This document shows positions 7,923 to 16,377 of a stretch of 64,000 bases of DNA, one piece after another. A program made the translations under genes and the position numbers. The DNA comes from a virus. Within the stretch, counting starts at the first letter, position 1, and every line of letters starts with the position of its first letter. The DNA lies in IMG/VR virus record IMGVR_UViG_3300010399_000004, positions 23,740 to 87,739 of that record. The stretch is one strand, 5' to 3'. The notes beneath the pieces were generated by a model, which was not told the origin of the DNA, did no database searches, and was given only the letters and a program-made list of their open reading frames with translations.

Positions 7923-8596
7923 TGTCGGACCGCTCTACAGAACGCATAGTGCCTCAAAGAAGATCGCAGCCCGCGGTCTGCCCCCCGCCTTCTGTTCCGG
8001 GGGGAGCATCCAAACGAATTATTGACGGCACTCCGGGGGGAGAAAAGAAAAAATCCGAGGGAGCGTTGCGTATAATAGCCGCAGAGAAGCAGTTTCTTTT
8101 AAAGACTCTGCGCAGCAGTTTGGGAAATATTTCTCTGGCTTGTTTGAAAGCCAATATTTCGCGGACAAAGTTTACCCGATATGTCGATGAAGACCCGGCA
8201 TTTGCGGAGGGGGTAATTGAAGTTAAAGAAATGGCGGTGGATTTTGCAGAGGGGTGTTTATTTAAGCAAATGCGTAACGGCTCCACTGCCGCAGCTATCT
8301 TCTATCTCAAGACGCAAGGGCGGCACCGGGGCTACATAGAGAGGATTCGACATGAGCTTCCGGACGCTCCGGATGTATCCGCACCGATCACTGCGCAATC
8401 TATTGAAGAGGAAGTTCCGGATGAGAGCATGGATGAAATCTTTGATGTAATTGCCGAGGGAGTAGCGGCGCAAAAACGATTCATCGAAAAACGTAAAGCG
8501 GATGCCCTGAGGGCCGCGGCAGAGAAAGCAAAAGCCATGCCCCCTTCCGGACCAAGACTAATAACGGTCAAATCAAAAGCGGGGGTTGGGGGATGA
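7922..8596 (+). CDS. terS: Terminase small subunit
   Basis: 224 aa from ATG 7922; a TTG 15 nt upstream lies in the palindrome and is not needed. Disordered Pro-rich N-terminus, then a helix-turn-helix segment (SLACLKANISRTKFTRYV) typical of DNA-recognition domains in small terminases, a long central helix, and a Lys/Ala-rich C-terminus. Overlaps the large subunit gene by 4 nt. Assignment rests on the HTH, size and position. Confidence 0.75.
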   Translation: MSDRSTERIVPQRRSQPAVCPPPSVPGGASKRIIDGTPGGEKKKSEGALRIIAAEKQFLLKTLRSSLGNISLACLKANISRTKFTRYVDEDPAFAEGVIEVKEMAVDFAEGCLFKQMRNGSTAAAIFYLKTQGRHRGYIERIRHELPDAPDVSAPITAQSIEEEVPDESMDEIFDVIAEGVAAQKRFIEKRKADALRAAAEKAKAMPPSGPRLITVKSKAGVGG

Positions 8597-10992
8597 ATCC
8601 TGCACACAGGCAGAAATTTGCTCTGCTTATCAAGAAGGCCAGGAAAAGTTTCCTGGCTTATTTGATGTTATTCAACAATCCGAAGACTTCTCAAATCAAG
8701 ATGGGGAAGTTGCACAAGTTTCTGGCTGATCTTGTGCAGGGGGTAGTTGATGGGACATATGGAGCCTATCAAGCAGTTTCAATCCCCCCGCAGCACGGTA
8801 AGGCTCTGCACGATGATACTTTGATTCCTACCCCGGACGGGTTTAAAAAAATTGCGGACCTTGAAGTAGGGGATCGGGTATTCACCCAGGATGGTTCTGT
8901 GACTTCTGTTTTATGCGTGAAACACTGGAAGCGCAGACCGATCTACAAACTGACAATGGATGACGGAACGTTTGTGAAGGCGGATGGCGAGCATTTGTGG
9001 TCAGTCCGTATGTGTCGAAAGCGGAAAACAACACACACGCTCTGGACCACTGAACGGCTTAGCAAAAGAACGTCCAGCCGCTCCCCCGCCCTTCCTGAGT
9101 CTGGAGCTTTGGTGTTGCCGGAAAAGCCTTTTGTGGTGGCTCCTTATGTGCTTGGCTGCTGGCTTGGGGATGGAAACTCTAATGGAAACTTATTCACGGC
9201 AACAGAGGAGGATCAAGAGCATTATGCTCAAAGGTTCTCTGCGATGGGATTTCCGGTAAGCAGAACAGCCTACGCGATGCGGTTTCGTTTGCAGGCTTCT
9301 TGGTATATTCGATGGCTGAAAGACTCTGGATTGCATGAAAACAAGCACATCCCAGAGAGATATATGAGGGGAAGCGCGGAGCAGAGGAGGGAACTGCTGA
9401 AAGGCCTAATTGACACTGACGGCTATGTTTCGTCTGATGGACAGGTTGAATTCTGCAATGTAAACTATCGCCTCGCCTGCGATGTTCGGCGATTAGTCCA
9501 TTCGCTTGGAATCAAGGCGGCCATGTCCGAAGGGCGGGCAACTATAAATGGAGTTGACTGTGGTCCAAAATACCGAATCTTATTTTATGCAGACAGAGTA
9601 GCCTCTCTTCCACGAAAAGTAGCCAGACTCCGCAATCCGCAGAAACGATGTCGTTACATAGAAAAAGTTGAACGATGCGGAACGGGCAATACTACCTGCA
9701 TCCAAGTAAATCATCCATCGGGTATGTTCCTTTGCGGGGAGGCTTGCATACCCACCCACAACAGCCTTATGCTGGCGGTTGAGACTGTTTCCTGGCTAAT
9801 GGGGCATTCTCCGGGAATCAGCATCGCTATCGCTGGACATAGGCATGATTTGATGACTGAGTTTTCTCAGCAGGTAAAAGCGAGGATAAGTAATCCTTTA
9901 TATGCTTTAGTGTTTCCTAAAGCGGGGGAGATTATTCGGGGTAGGGATAAAGCGGATTCGTGGATGCTTGGCAATAGGTCAACCTTGAGGGCAAAATCGG
10001 TAGGAAGTAAATTGACAGGGAACCGGGTGGACTGGCTTATTATTGACGATGCCCATGCAGGCCGGGCGGAAGCAGAAAGCGAGACTCAGCGAAATAGAGT
10101 GCATCAGTGGTATTTCGGAGATTGCGTTACTCGTTTGTCTCCGGGGGCTAAAGTATTCATCATTGGGACGCGTTGGCATCCAAAGGATTTGATAGGACAT
10201 TTAACTAGCAAGGAGTATGTTGATACGCTCAAAGCAGAAGGGCAGGAAGAGCGTATATTTGAAGTAACTAATCTCCCTGCCTTTGCGGGAGAAAATGATC
10301 CTTTAGGAAGAGAATCGGGGGAAGCGCTATTTCCGGAAGTTCGTAATGCTGCCTGGCTCATGGGGGTTAAAGCGTCTATCCCTTCTTACGAATGGGATTC
10401 TCAATACATGGGCAACCCCCGTTCTATTGCGGAGGGGCAGGCAGATATTAGCCGGCTTAGAAGAATTCCTATGGATCGTGTCCCTATCCATATTCCCAGA
10501 TTGCGGGGGTGGGACCTTGCTCTTACAGAGAAGAAAACATCGGACTATTCAGTAGGATCGCTTTGCGCATGGGATGCAGACAAAGAAGAGTTTTATATAC
10601 TTAACATGTTCCGGGTAAAACTGGCTTGGCCAAAGCTTGAGCCCCGTCTTCTTGCTTTATCTCTAAGGGATAAGCTGGAATGGAATTGTAACAAGATGGC
10701 TATGGAAGCCGTAAGTGGATTTGAAATTGGATTACAAAACATTCGCAAGGCTTTATCCGGTCAGGTAAAAGTGGTAAAAAGAAATCCAGGGGTCGGAGGG
10801 AAACTGATGCGGGCGCAGGGGTGGTTGAATGTTTTGGAAAAGGGCAGAATGTTTATGGTTGAAGGTCCCTGGAATAAGGATTTCTTAGATGAGCTTCTTG
10901 ATTTCCCTAACGGAAAAAATGATGATATTGAGGATTCGGTTAGTGTCGCATGGGAAGAGTTGACTTCCCCGCAGAAACTTCTATATGGTTAA
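8593..10992 (+). CDS. terL: Terminase large subunit, interrupted by an intein
   Basis: 799 aa precursor; the spliced protein would be 479 aa, normal for a TerL. The Walker A sequence IPPQHGK-S is split between Lys70 and Ser391 by the intein. After it come the Walker B strand VDWLIIDDAHAG and SAT motif IIGTRWHPKD, then the RNase H-like nuclease with RGWDLALTE, MAMEAVSG and a final DDIEDSVSVA. This is the packaging motor that cuts and pumps DNA into proheads. Splicing is required for ATPase activity. Confidence 0.92.
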   Translation: MNPAHRQKFALLIKKARKSFLAYLMLFNNPKTSQIKMGKLHKFLADLVQGVVDGTYGAYQAVSIPPQHGKALHDDTLIPTPDGFKKIADLEVGDRVFTQDGSVTSVLCVKHWKRRPIYKLTMDDGTFVKADGEHLWSVRMCRKRKTTHTLWTTERLSKRTSSRSPALPESGALVLPEKPFVVAPYVLGCWLGDGNSNGNLFTATEEDQEHYAQRFSAMGFPVSRTAYAMRFRLQASWYIRWLKDSGLHENKHIPERYMRGSAEQRRELLKGLIDTDGYVSSDGQVEFCNVNYRLACDVRRLVHSLGIKAAMSEGRATINGVDCGPKYRILFYADRVASLPRKVARLRNPQKRCRYIEKVERCGTGNTTCIQVNHPSGMFLCGEACIPTHNSLMLAVETVSWLMGHSPGISIAIAGHRHDLMTEFSQQVKARISNPLYALVFPKAGEIIRGRDKADSWMLGNRSTLRAKSVGSKLTGNRVDWLIIDDAHAGRAEAESETQRNRVHQWYFGDCVTRLSPGAKVFIIGTRWHPKDLIGHLTSKEYVDTLKAEGQEERIFEVTNLPAFAGENDPLGRESGEALFPEVRNAAWLMGVKASIPSYEWDSQYMGNPRSIAEGQADISRLRRIPMDRVPIHIPRLRGWDLALTEKKTSDYSVGSLCAWDADKEEFYILNMFRVKLAWPKLEPRLLALSLRDKLEWNCNKMAMEAVSGFEIGLQNIRKALSGQVKVVKRNPGVGGKLMRAQGWLNVLEKGRMFMVEGPWNKDFLDELLDFPNGKNDDIEDSVSVAWEELTSPQKLLYG
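8803..9762 (+). mobile_element. TerL intein with LAGLIDADG endonuclease
   Basis: 320 residues. Starts with Ala (ALHDDTLIPTPDG), so an Ala1-type intein rather than the common Cys1; block B is DGEHLWSV. Ends CIPTHN before the +1 Ser. Two LAGLIDADG helices, YVLGCWLGDGNSNG and LLKGLIDTDGYV, mark the homing endonuclease. Inserted inside the P-loop, a common intein site because it is conserved. Confidence 0.9.
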
Positions 10993-10997
10993 ATATT

Positions 10998-11255
10998 ATG
11001 AAAGGAACAAGAAAAGAACCTGATGCTGATGGAAACCTGAATCTCAAGCCAGGGGAGTATGGCAAGCACGGGCGGGACGGTAACTGGTATTGTTGCCCGC
11101 CGGGCCGGGAGGATTGGTTTATAGGAAACCTCCAAGCGCATCAGGTTACAGAGCATGAAGATGGAACCATTACCGCCGCTCCTTCTATCCTGATAAAATC
11201 CTGGAACGGAACTTGGCATGGTTATCTGGAGCGGGGCGTATTTCGTGAAGTCTAA
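10998..11255 (+). CDS. DUF6527-like protein, 85 aa
   Basis: ATG 10998 avoids overlap with terL. The pattern WYCCPPGRE, HEDGTITAAPSILI and WHGYLERGVFRE matches the C-terminal part of DUF6527 proteins, and echoes the gene at 7427. Role unknown. Confidence 0.5.
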   Translation: MKGTRKEPDADGNLNLKPGEYGKHGRDGNWYCCPPGREDWFIGNLQAHQVTEHEDGTITAAPSILIKSWNGTWHGYLERGVFREV

Positions 11256-11267
11256 AATATTTGTGCT

Positions 11268-11468
11268 ATGAACTTTGAAAACTTTTCAAACTGGATTTGG
11301 ATTCTGCTTGCTCTGATTCTCTGGGCATGGGCCGGGTATAGAGTTTTCCTTGCTTACGTAGCTTCCTCTATTGATCTTCGTAACGGATGGGAAAGAGCGC
11401 TGATGCTTCTATGTGGCCCGCGGGTATGGTTTATCACGTTAAGGCTTCGGAGGAAGTTCAGGAAATAA
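11268..11468 (+). CDS. Small membrane protein, 66 aa
   Basis: One strong transmembrane helix at residues 8-32 (WIWILLALILWAWAGYRVF), then a basic tail RLRRKFRK. The palindrome copy at 11274 encodes residues 3-8 (FENFSN). Could be a holin-like or inner-membrane accessory protein; context does not decide. Confidence 0.5.
   Translation: MNFENFSNWIWILLALILWAWAGYRVFLAYVASSIDLRNGWERALMLLCGPRVWFITLRLRRKFRK
11274..11290 (+). repeat. Palindrome copy 7 (perfect, central C)
   Basis: Begins 6 nt after the start of a small membrane-protein gene and is translated in frame. Confidence 0.95.
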
Positions 11469-11509
11469 GATTGACTGGCCCACGTCTTCATGTAAGACTC
11501 AACACTGCT

Positions 11510-12238
11510 ATGGCTACACTAAAGAAACACGAAGTAAAAAAAGAACAGACACTGCAATCGCTTAAAGCGAATGCAAAGAATCCCAGGAAGGAATGGAGCA
11601 GTGACGAAAAGAAAGCTGCATTCGTAAAATCACTTTCTGAATTTGGCGATCTTTCTGGAATCGTTTGGAATTCAAGAACAAAGCAGTTGGTGGGGGGACA
11701 TAAACGAATTGAAGAGTTCAAAAGTGATGATGCTGCTAAAATCGAATATACCAATAAACTGGAAACGGCGGATGTCTCGGGAACTACTGCATATGGTTAT
11801 GTGATGTTGACTTCCGGAGTGCGATTCGCTTATCGTGAAGTAAATTGGGACAAGAAGAAAGAGATGGCCGCTAATCTTGCGGCTAATCAATGGGCAGCAG
11901 AGTGGGATTGGGAAGGAGTATCGGATATGCTTAAAGAGCTTAATGATGGCGAGTTTGATCTGTCCTTGACGGGTTTCGATCATTCGGAATTCGAACCTTT
12001 ACTTGCAGCGGAGTGGGACCCCCCCGCAGCCGGGGATATGCCGGTTAATACTCCTTCCGAAGATCAGGAAGGAACTAATATTGCCAAGGGGATGAAGCAG
12101 TTGGTAATCAGCGATGCGGCGCATGATGCTTTGCAGCGATATAAGGAGGAAGGGAAATATCCTGATTACTCCGCGGCCATCCTTGCTTTGGTGCCTGTTG
12201 CTCCTAAAAAGGTTACTCCGCCCCGTCGGGGGGTTTGA
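11510..12238 (+). CDS. ParB/sulfiredoxin-like nuclease-fold protein, 242 aa
   Basis: Residues 20-55, NPRKEWSSDEKKAAFVKSL...LVGGHKRIE, follow the ParB-like pattern NPR...LxxSIxEFG...VGGHxR. Phage proteins with this domain often sit beside DNA-modification genes, as here just upstream of two DpdA-like genes. ATG 11510 was chosen over a longer frame from 11387, which lies inside the upstream gene. The acidic middle and Pro-rich tail are unassigned. Confidence 0.65.
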   Translation: MATLKKHEVKKEQTLQSLKANAKNPRKEWSSDEKKAAFVKSLSEFGDLSGIVWNSRTKQLVGGHKRIEEFKSDDAAKIEYTNKLETADVSGTTAYGYVMLTSGVRFAYREVNWDKKKEMAANLAANQWAAEWDWEGVSDMLKELNDGEFDLSLTGFDHSEFEPLLAAEWDPPAAGDMPVNTPSEDQEGTNIAKGMKQLVISDAAHDALQRYKEEGKYPDYSAAILALVPVAPKKVTPPRRGV

Positions 12239-12239
12239 T

Positions 12240-13280
12240 ATGGATGTTCGTTTGGCTTATCACCCCGAAGGGGGGAGGACTTTGAGTATGTTGAAATTTC
12301 CATCAGTGCGTTTGGCCGTTGCCCATAAAAGTCAAACAGGAGCTAACTCTGCGGAACATCATGTGAATGGTGCCGGGCTGGGTCACCCCACTATTCGTTT
12401 ATCTGCCGCCCCTAAAGGGGCGCAGGGAGATAACGTGTTGCAAGGAAAGCGGGGAGTAAAGCAATTAGGCAAAGAGAGCGCTCCCGCATTGTTGGTATCG
12501 TATTTCTATATCAAACCTTTTTTGGCTAATCAGGCGCAGTATTGTTATAGGGACTGGGTTCTAGACTCTGGCGCATTCTCTGCTTATATGAGCGGGGCTA
12601 CGATTGATTTGCAGGAATATATCAATCTCTGTATAAAGCTTCGCCGGGATGATCCTACTTTGACGGAAATATTTGCTCTGGATGTGATCGGCAACCATGA
12701 AGCCAGTTTGCATAACTGCGAAATAATGTGGGCGCAGGGAGTCGAAGCAATCCCTTGTTATCATTATGGTGAGCCGGCAGATGTCCTTATAACGATGGCT
12801 CAGAAATATCCAAAGATCGCTATCGGTGGTTGTGCGCGGATGCGGCTTGGAGCAAAAATGAAATTCGCAGAGCAGTGCTTTTCAAGGATATGGCCAAAGA
12901 AGATACACGGTTTTGGTTTCGGCAGTGAACAATCAATACTCGCCCTTCCCTTCTATAGCGTTGATGCTACTAATTGGGAAATGGGTCCTTGTGCATTTGG
13001 CAGGTGGAATAAGTTCGGGCAAATGAGTGTGCGGGGAAGCAGTCAGAATCTCAAACAGGAAGTTGAATATTATTTGGAAGTGGAAAGAAAAGCTCGTATC
13101 CGATGGAAAAGGGAGATGTTGCAATTGGAGGCACTTCCGAATAATAATCCCACTCTGCGACTCGCTATTGATGCTGCTTCGGGGGGAGGTAAAAGAGTAG
13201 GTAAAGCTTTGAAGAAATCCACACACACACACAGCACCAACTATAAGACTGGCCGCGGTTCCCTCCAGCGGACGCTCTGA
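12240..13280 (+). CDS. dpdA: DpdA-like TGT-family DNA transglycosylase, copy A
   Basis: 346 aa. Family signatures in order: DWVLDSGAFSAY, EIFALDVIGN, GVEAIPCYHYGEP, KIAIGGCARM, KKIHGFGFGS and FYSVDATNW. These match phage DpdA, related to bacterial tRNA-guanine transglycosylase, which swaps guanine in DNA for a 7-deazaguanine base. The first 90 residues are an extra, Gly/Ala-rich segment missing from copy B. Followed 16 nt later by a paralogue and the preQ0 pathway genes. A decayed palindrome relic overlaps its stop. Confidence 0.85.
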   Translation: MDVRLAYHPEGGRTLSMLKFPSVRLAVAHKSQTGANSAEHHVNGAGLGHPTIRLSAAPKGAQGDNVLQGKRGVKQLGKESAPALLVSYFYIKPFLANQAQYCYRDWVLDSGAFSAYMSGATIDLQEYINLCIKLRRDDPTLTEIFALDVIGNHEASLHNCEIMWAQGVEAIPCYHYGEPADVLITMAQKYPKIAIGGCARMRLGAKMKFAEQCFSRIWPKKIHGFGFGSEQSILALPFYSVDATNWEMGPCAFGRWNKFGQMSVRGSSQNLKQEVEYYLEVERKARIRWKREMLQLEALPNNNPTLRLAIDAASGGGKRVGKALKKSTHTHSTNYKTGRGSLQRTL

Positions 13281-13295
13281 AAGAACCTTTTCAAA

Positions 13296-14039
13296 ATGAA
13301 ACCTTCTGTGCTTATAGCTTTCCCTTTCTGGAAGGATGCGATGAGCACGCATTTGACAGGGAGGGATTGGGTAATGGATTCTGGTGCATATTCCGCATTT
13401 ACATCCGACAAGCATATAGCTTTAGGTGATTATATATCTTGTATAAAACGATTGCAGGACACTGCACATGCTCCGCGTCATGTATTTGCTTTAGATGTGA
13501 TTGGGGATGAATATGTAAGCTATAGCAATGCAATTGCTATGCGAACCGCTGGAATTGAGGTGATTCCTACTTGGCACGCAGGAAGTAGCCTGGAAGCATT
13601 GCGGAGAATTGCTGATGAGTTTTCACGAATTGCTATCGGGGGGCTAGTAGGTCGGCGTCCGAATCGTCGTTTAGTAATGGGTAAGAAAGCTCGAATTTAC
13701 TGGGTTTCCAAAGCATTTGAAACTGTATGGCCCAAATGGATTCATGGCTTTGGGTTGAGCTTCGTTGATCTTTTGCAATCATTTCCGTTTGCATCTGTGG
13801 ATAGTCTTGGATGGAGATTTACTCCCGAAGCTTTCGGTATATGGAAAACATTTGGAGGTAAATTGCCACTAAGAAAAGTTTCCTCCGTAGGGGTTGACTG
13901 TGAGATAAAGTGGTATCTTGAATTTCAAGAAAAGTTAAAACAGCAATGGAAACGTGAGCATGAGTCTGTTCAAGAATCTAATTTTTCAATCAAGTTTGCA
14001 TGTTGTAATAAGAAAGAAATAGTGCAACTTGATATATGA
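13296..14039 (+). CDS. dpdA: DpdA-like TGT-family DNA transglycosylase, copy B
   Basis: 247 aa paralogue of copy A with the same ordered motifs: DWVMDSGAYSAF, VFALDVIGDE, GIEVIPTWHAG, RIAIGGLVGRR, KWIHGFGLSF and FASVDSLGW. The conserved catalytic Asp regions DSGA and LDVIG are intact in both copies. Shorter because it lacks the N-terminal extension. Lower GC than copy A, so divergence is not recent. ATGA overlap with queC. The pair could act as a heterodimer, or use different bases or DNA motifs. Confidence 0.85.
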   Translation: MKPSVLIAFPFWKDAMSTHLTGRDWVMDSGAYSAFTSDKHIALGDYISCIKRLQDTAHAPRHVFALDVIGDEYVSYSNAIAMRTAGIEVIPTWHAGSSLEALRRIADEFSRIAIGGLVGRRPNRRLVMGKKARIYWVSKAFETVWPKWIHGFGLSFVDLLQSFPFASVDSLGWRFTPEAFGIWKTFGGKLPLRKVSSVGVDCEIKWYLEFQEKLKQQWKREHESVQESNFSIKFACCNKKEIVQLDI

Positions 14040-14812
14040 AAACTCATGTTGTTCAATCAATCAGTGGAGGTATGGATTCAACCTGCCTCCTTTTGCGTCA
14101 TTTGGCACAGAATCGCAGTATCCATCTCTTGTCTTTCGATTATGGGCAGAAGCATAAACTTGAATTGGAAAGATTGGATAAGAATTTGGAGTATCTGAAA
14201 GCACAGGATTTGGGCCATACTCGAATTTCGGTCCCATTCGGAGGCATTGCGTCCTCTGCATTGACTACTGCTGAACAGGATGTTCCGGAAGGTTTCTATG
14301 CTCAGGATAATATGAAGCAAACTGTGGTGCCGAATCGCAATGCTATTTTTTCAGCCATTGCCTATGCATCTGCTCTTTCTCTGGCTAATGAATTGCATCA
14401 GGAAGTATTGCTATCTCTGGGGGTGCATAGTGGAGATCATGCAATTTATCCTGATTGCAGGAGGGAATTCTTTGAAGCGCTGCACGCCGCATTTGTTTTG
14501 GGTAACTGGAACGGTCAAGCCGTCATACTTGATCTTCCTTATTTGGATTGGGATAAAGTAGATATTTTGCGGCAGGCAGTCAAGGATTGTGAAACTTTAG
14601 GGATTGAGTTCGATACAGTGCTTCGTAACACCAATACTAGTTACGCCCCAGACGTTTCGGGGAAAGCCAGTGGTCGCACGGGAAGTGATGTGGAGCGTAT
14701 CCTCGCTTTCCATGTTATAGGCCGGCGGGACCCAGTTGAATATATAGATGGATGGGAGAAAGCCCTTGAGTATGCTTTGCAATCGCAGAAAGATTTCAAT
14801 ATGAAAGGATAA
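14036..14812 (+). CDS. queC: QueC-like preQ0 synthase lacking its zinc cysteines
   Basis: 258 aa. The N-type ATP-pyrophosphatase loop SGGMDSTCLL is intact, as are FDYGQKHKLE and VPNRNAIF. QueC converts CDG through the amide ADG to preQ0. The C-terminal zinc site, normally SCYxGG...ACGxCGTCVER, reads TSYAPDVSGKASGRTGSDVER here: all four Cys ligands are replaced while the surrounding frame is kept. The enzyme may be metal-free, or altered so that it stops at ADG. Part of the dpdA-queC-queD-queE-folE cluster. Confidence 0.85.
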   Translation: MKTHVVQSISGGMDSTCLLLRHLAQNRSIHLLSFDYGQKHKLELERLDKNLEYLKAQDLGHTRISVPFGGIASSALTTAEQDVPEGFYAQDNMKQTVVPNRNAIFSAIAYASALSLANELHQEVLLSLGVHSGDHAIYPDCRREFFEALHAAFVLGNWNGQAVILDLPYLDWDKVDILRQAVKDCETLGIEFDTVLRNTNTSYAPDVSGKASGRTGSDVERILAFHVIGRRDPVEYIDGWEKALEYALQSQKDFNMKG

Positions 14813-14818
14813 AGGGAT

Positions 14819-15259
14819 ATGGCCGTGCCTACCTTAGTATTGATTGGATGCTCAAGCAGGAAAGCAAAGGAAGCTTGCGCAGTCAGAGATTTCTATTTGG
14901 GAACACTATTCAAAGCTTCGGTTGAGTGGACAGAATCTTGTAAATTGAAATGGGGGGTTATTTCCACGAAATATGGATTTGTCTTACCCGATCAAATTAT
15001 TGCTCCTTATAATGAAACCTTTGCCTCTTTCGCCAAAGGATCAGTAGGATATAGGAAAATAACTGATGGATGGCGACTTTTGGTGCGGAGACAGCTATTG
15101 CCTTATAAGGGAAGAAGAATGCTAAGTATCCTTGGAAAAGAATACGAAAATATTGGACTTCCTCTTTTTAATCCATTTAAGTATTTATGGTTGGGGGCTA
15201 GAGTTAAATGGTTATGGGGTCATTTAGGTATGCTTCCTTCTACTATTATAAAACCATGA
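14819..15259 (+). CDS. DUF6884-like protein, 146 aa
   Basis: The N-terminus VLIGCSSRKAKEACAVRDFYLGTLFKAS resembles DUF6884 proteins (LVGCxxxK...ARDLYxGxLFxxx), whose GVISTKYGFVLPD segment also fits. Embedded between queC and queD with an ATGA overlap to queD, so a part in the deazaguanine pathway is plausible but unproven. Confidence 0.6.
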   Translation: MAVPTLVLIGCSSRKAKEACAVRDFYLGTLFKASVEWTESCKLKWGVISTKYGFVLPDQIIAPYNETFASFAKGSVGYRKITDGWRLLVRRQLLPYKGRRMLSILGKEYENIGLPLFNPFKYLWLGARVKWLWGHLGMLPSTIIKP

Positions 15260-15681
15260 TTTCCTGCACCAAACGATATATTGATCTTCCATTCGCACAT
15301 CGTCAGCCCCACCATAATGGGCATTGCGCTATGATACATGGACATTCATGGGGCATTGAATTTGAATTCACTGCGCAACGGTTGGATGAATGTGGATTTG
15401 TAGTTGACTTCGGAAGTCTAAAATGGCTCAAGGAATGGATTGATGCTATGTTCGATCATACTTTGGTGCTGAATGCAGACGATCCATATTTGAAAAGTTT
15501 TCAAATTGCTCTGGAAGGCACTGCGAATATCAAAGTCGTTCCGGATTGTTCCAGCGAAGGATTGGCCATATTTATATTTCAAACGGTTGCAGATTTACTT
15601 TGGAAAACAGAACAAGGCCGAGTATCCCTGTTGCGCGTAACCGTATTTGAGGACTCAAAGAACTCTGCCACATATAAATGA
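15256..15681 (+). CDS. queD: QueD 6-carboxytetrahydropterin synthase
   Basis: 141 aa from ATG 15256 (ATGA overlap). Zinc histidines in FAHRQPHHNGHCAMIHGHSW, with the catalytic Cys in GHC. FVVDFGSLK and FDHTLVLN are further family motifs, and TVFEDSKN supplies the late Glu. Converts dihydroneopterin triphosphate from FolE to CPH4. Palindrome copy 9 is carried in frame as YLKSFQIA. Confidence 0.92.
   Translation: MISCTKRYIDLPFAHRQPHHNGHCAMIHGHSWGIEFEFTAQRLDECGFVVDFGSLKWLKEWIDAMFDHTLVLNADDPYLKSFQIALEGTANIKVVPDCSSEGLAIFIFQTVADLLWKTEQGRVSLLRVTVFEDSKNSATYK
15489..15505 (+). repeat. Palindrome copy 9 (perfect, central G)
   Basis: Inside queD and translated as LKSFQ. Confidence 0.95.
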
Positions 15682-16376
15682 AACGACCATTTCAATTACC
15701 CATCCACGAGCGTTTCGCTGCCTTCCAGGGGGAGGGTTGCCATATGGGGTTATCGGCATTCTTTATTCGCACGTATGGCTGTCCGGTAAAATGTAAATTT
15801 TGCGATTCTGCGGGCACTTGGCATAAGGATTTTGCCCCAAAGAAATCCTTACTTGTCGATGTTCCCGATCTTGTAAAGGAAGCAAAAGAAGCAAACCCCG
15901 TGTTTGTAGTATTGACCGGGGGGGAGCCCTGCATTCATCGGGAAGGGGTTCAGGCGCTCTCAGAATCGCTTTCCATTGCAAAGATAGCTCTACATGTTGA
16001 AACGTGTGGAGCATTCCCACTGCCCCCTTCCTGGTTCGATTGGATTACCGTTTCACCGAAGAGGGATGCTTTGCCTAAAGACGAAATGTTGCTTGCGGCC
16101 AATGAGTTGAAAATTATAGTGGATAATGTTGGTGCTATTGAGGAATGGATGAGTTTTATAAATGGAACACTTCCTAAAGTTCCGGTGTGGTTGCACCCAG
16201 AATGGTCCATGCGCAATGATCCATCTATTTTGAATTACATATCAGAATCTGTAAAATTGAGAGGGGGGAGATTCCGGGCCGGCTATCAGCTTCACAAACT
16301 TTATAACGTGGACAAGTTGGACAAGCGCTCTGCACCTTTAGTTCCGCTGGGTGGAAATCCCAAAAAAGGATTTTGA
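15678..16376 (+). CDS. queE: QueE 7-carboxy-7-deazaguanine synthase
   Basis: 232 aa radical SAM enzyme. CPVKCKFCDSAGTWH holds the CxxxCxxC cluster ligands; FAAFQGEGCHMG and VLTGGEPCIH are QueE hallmarks; WITVSPKRD and HPEWS follow as expected. Turns CPH4 into CDG. Overlaps queD by 4 nt; folE follows at 2 nt. Confidence 0.93.
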   Translation: MKRPFQLPIHERFAAFQGEGCHMGLSAFFIRTYGCPVKCKFCDSAGTWHKDFAPKKSLLVDVPDLVKEAKEANPVFVVLTGGEPCIHREGVQALSESLSIAKIALHVETCGAFPLPPSWFDWITVSPKRDALPKDEMLLAANELKIIVDNVGAIEEWMSFINGTLPKVPVWLHPEWSMRNDPSILNYISESVKLRGGRFRAGYQLHKLYNVDKLDKRSAPLVPLGGNPKKGF

Positions 16377-16377
16377 T

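Noticed and set aside
13278-13296. Another palindrome copy after the first dpdA gene
   Set aside because: TCTGAAAGAACCTTTTCAAA has extra bases and mismatches; at best a decayed relic, so not counted.
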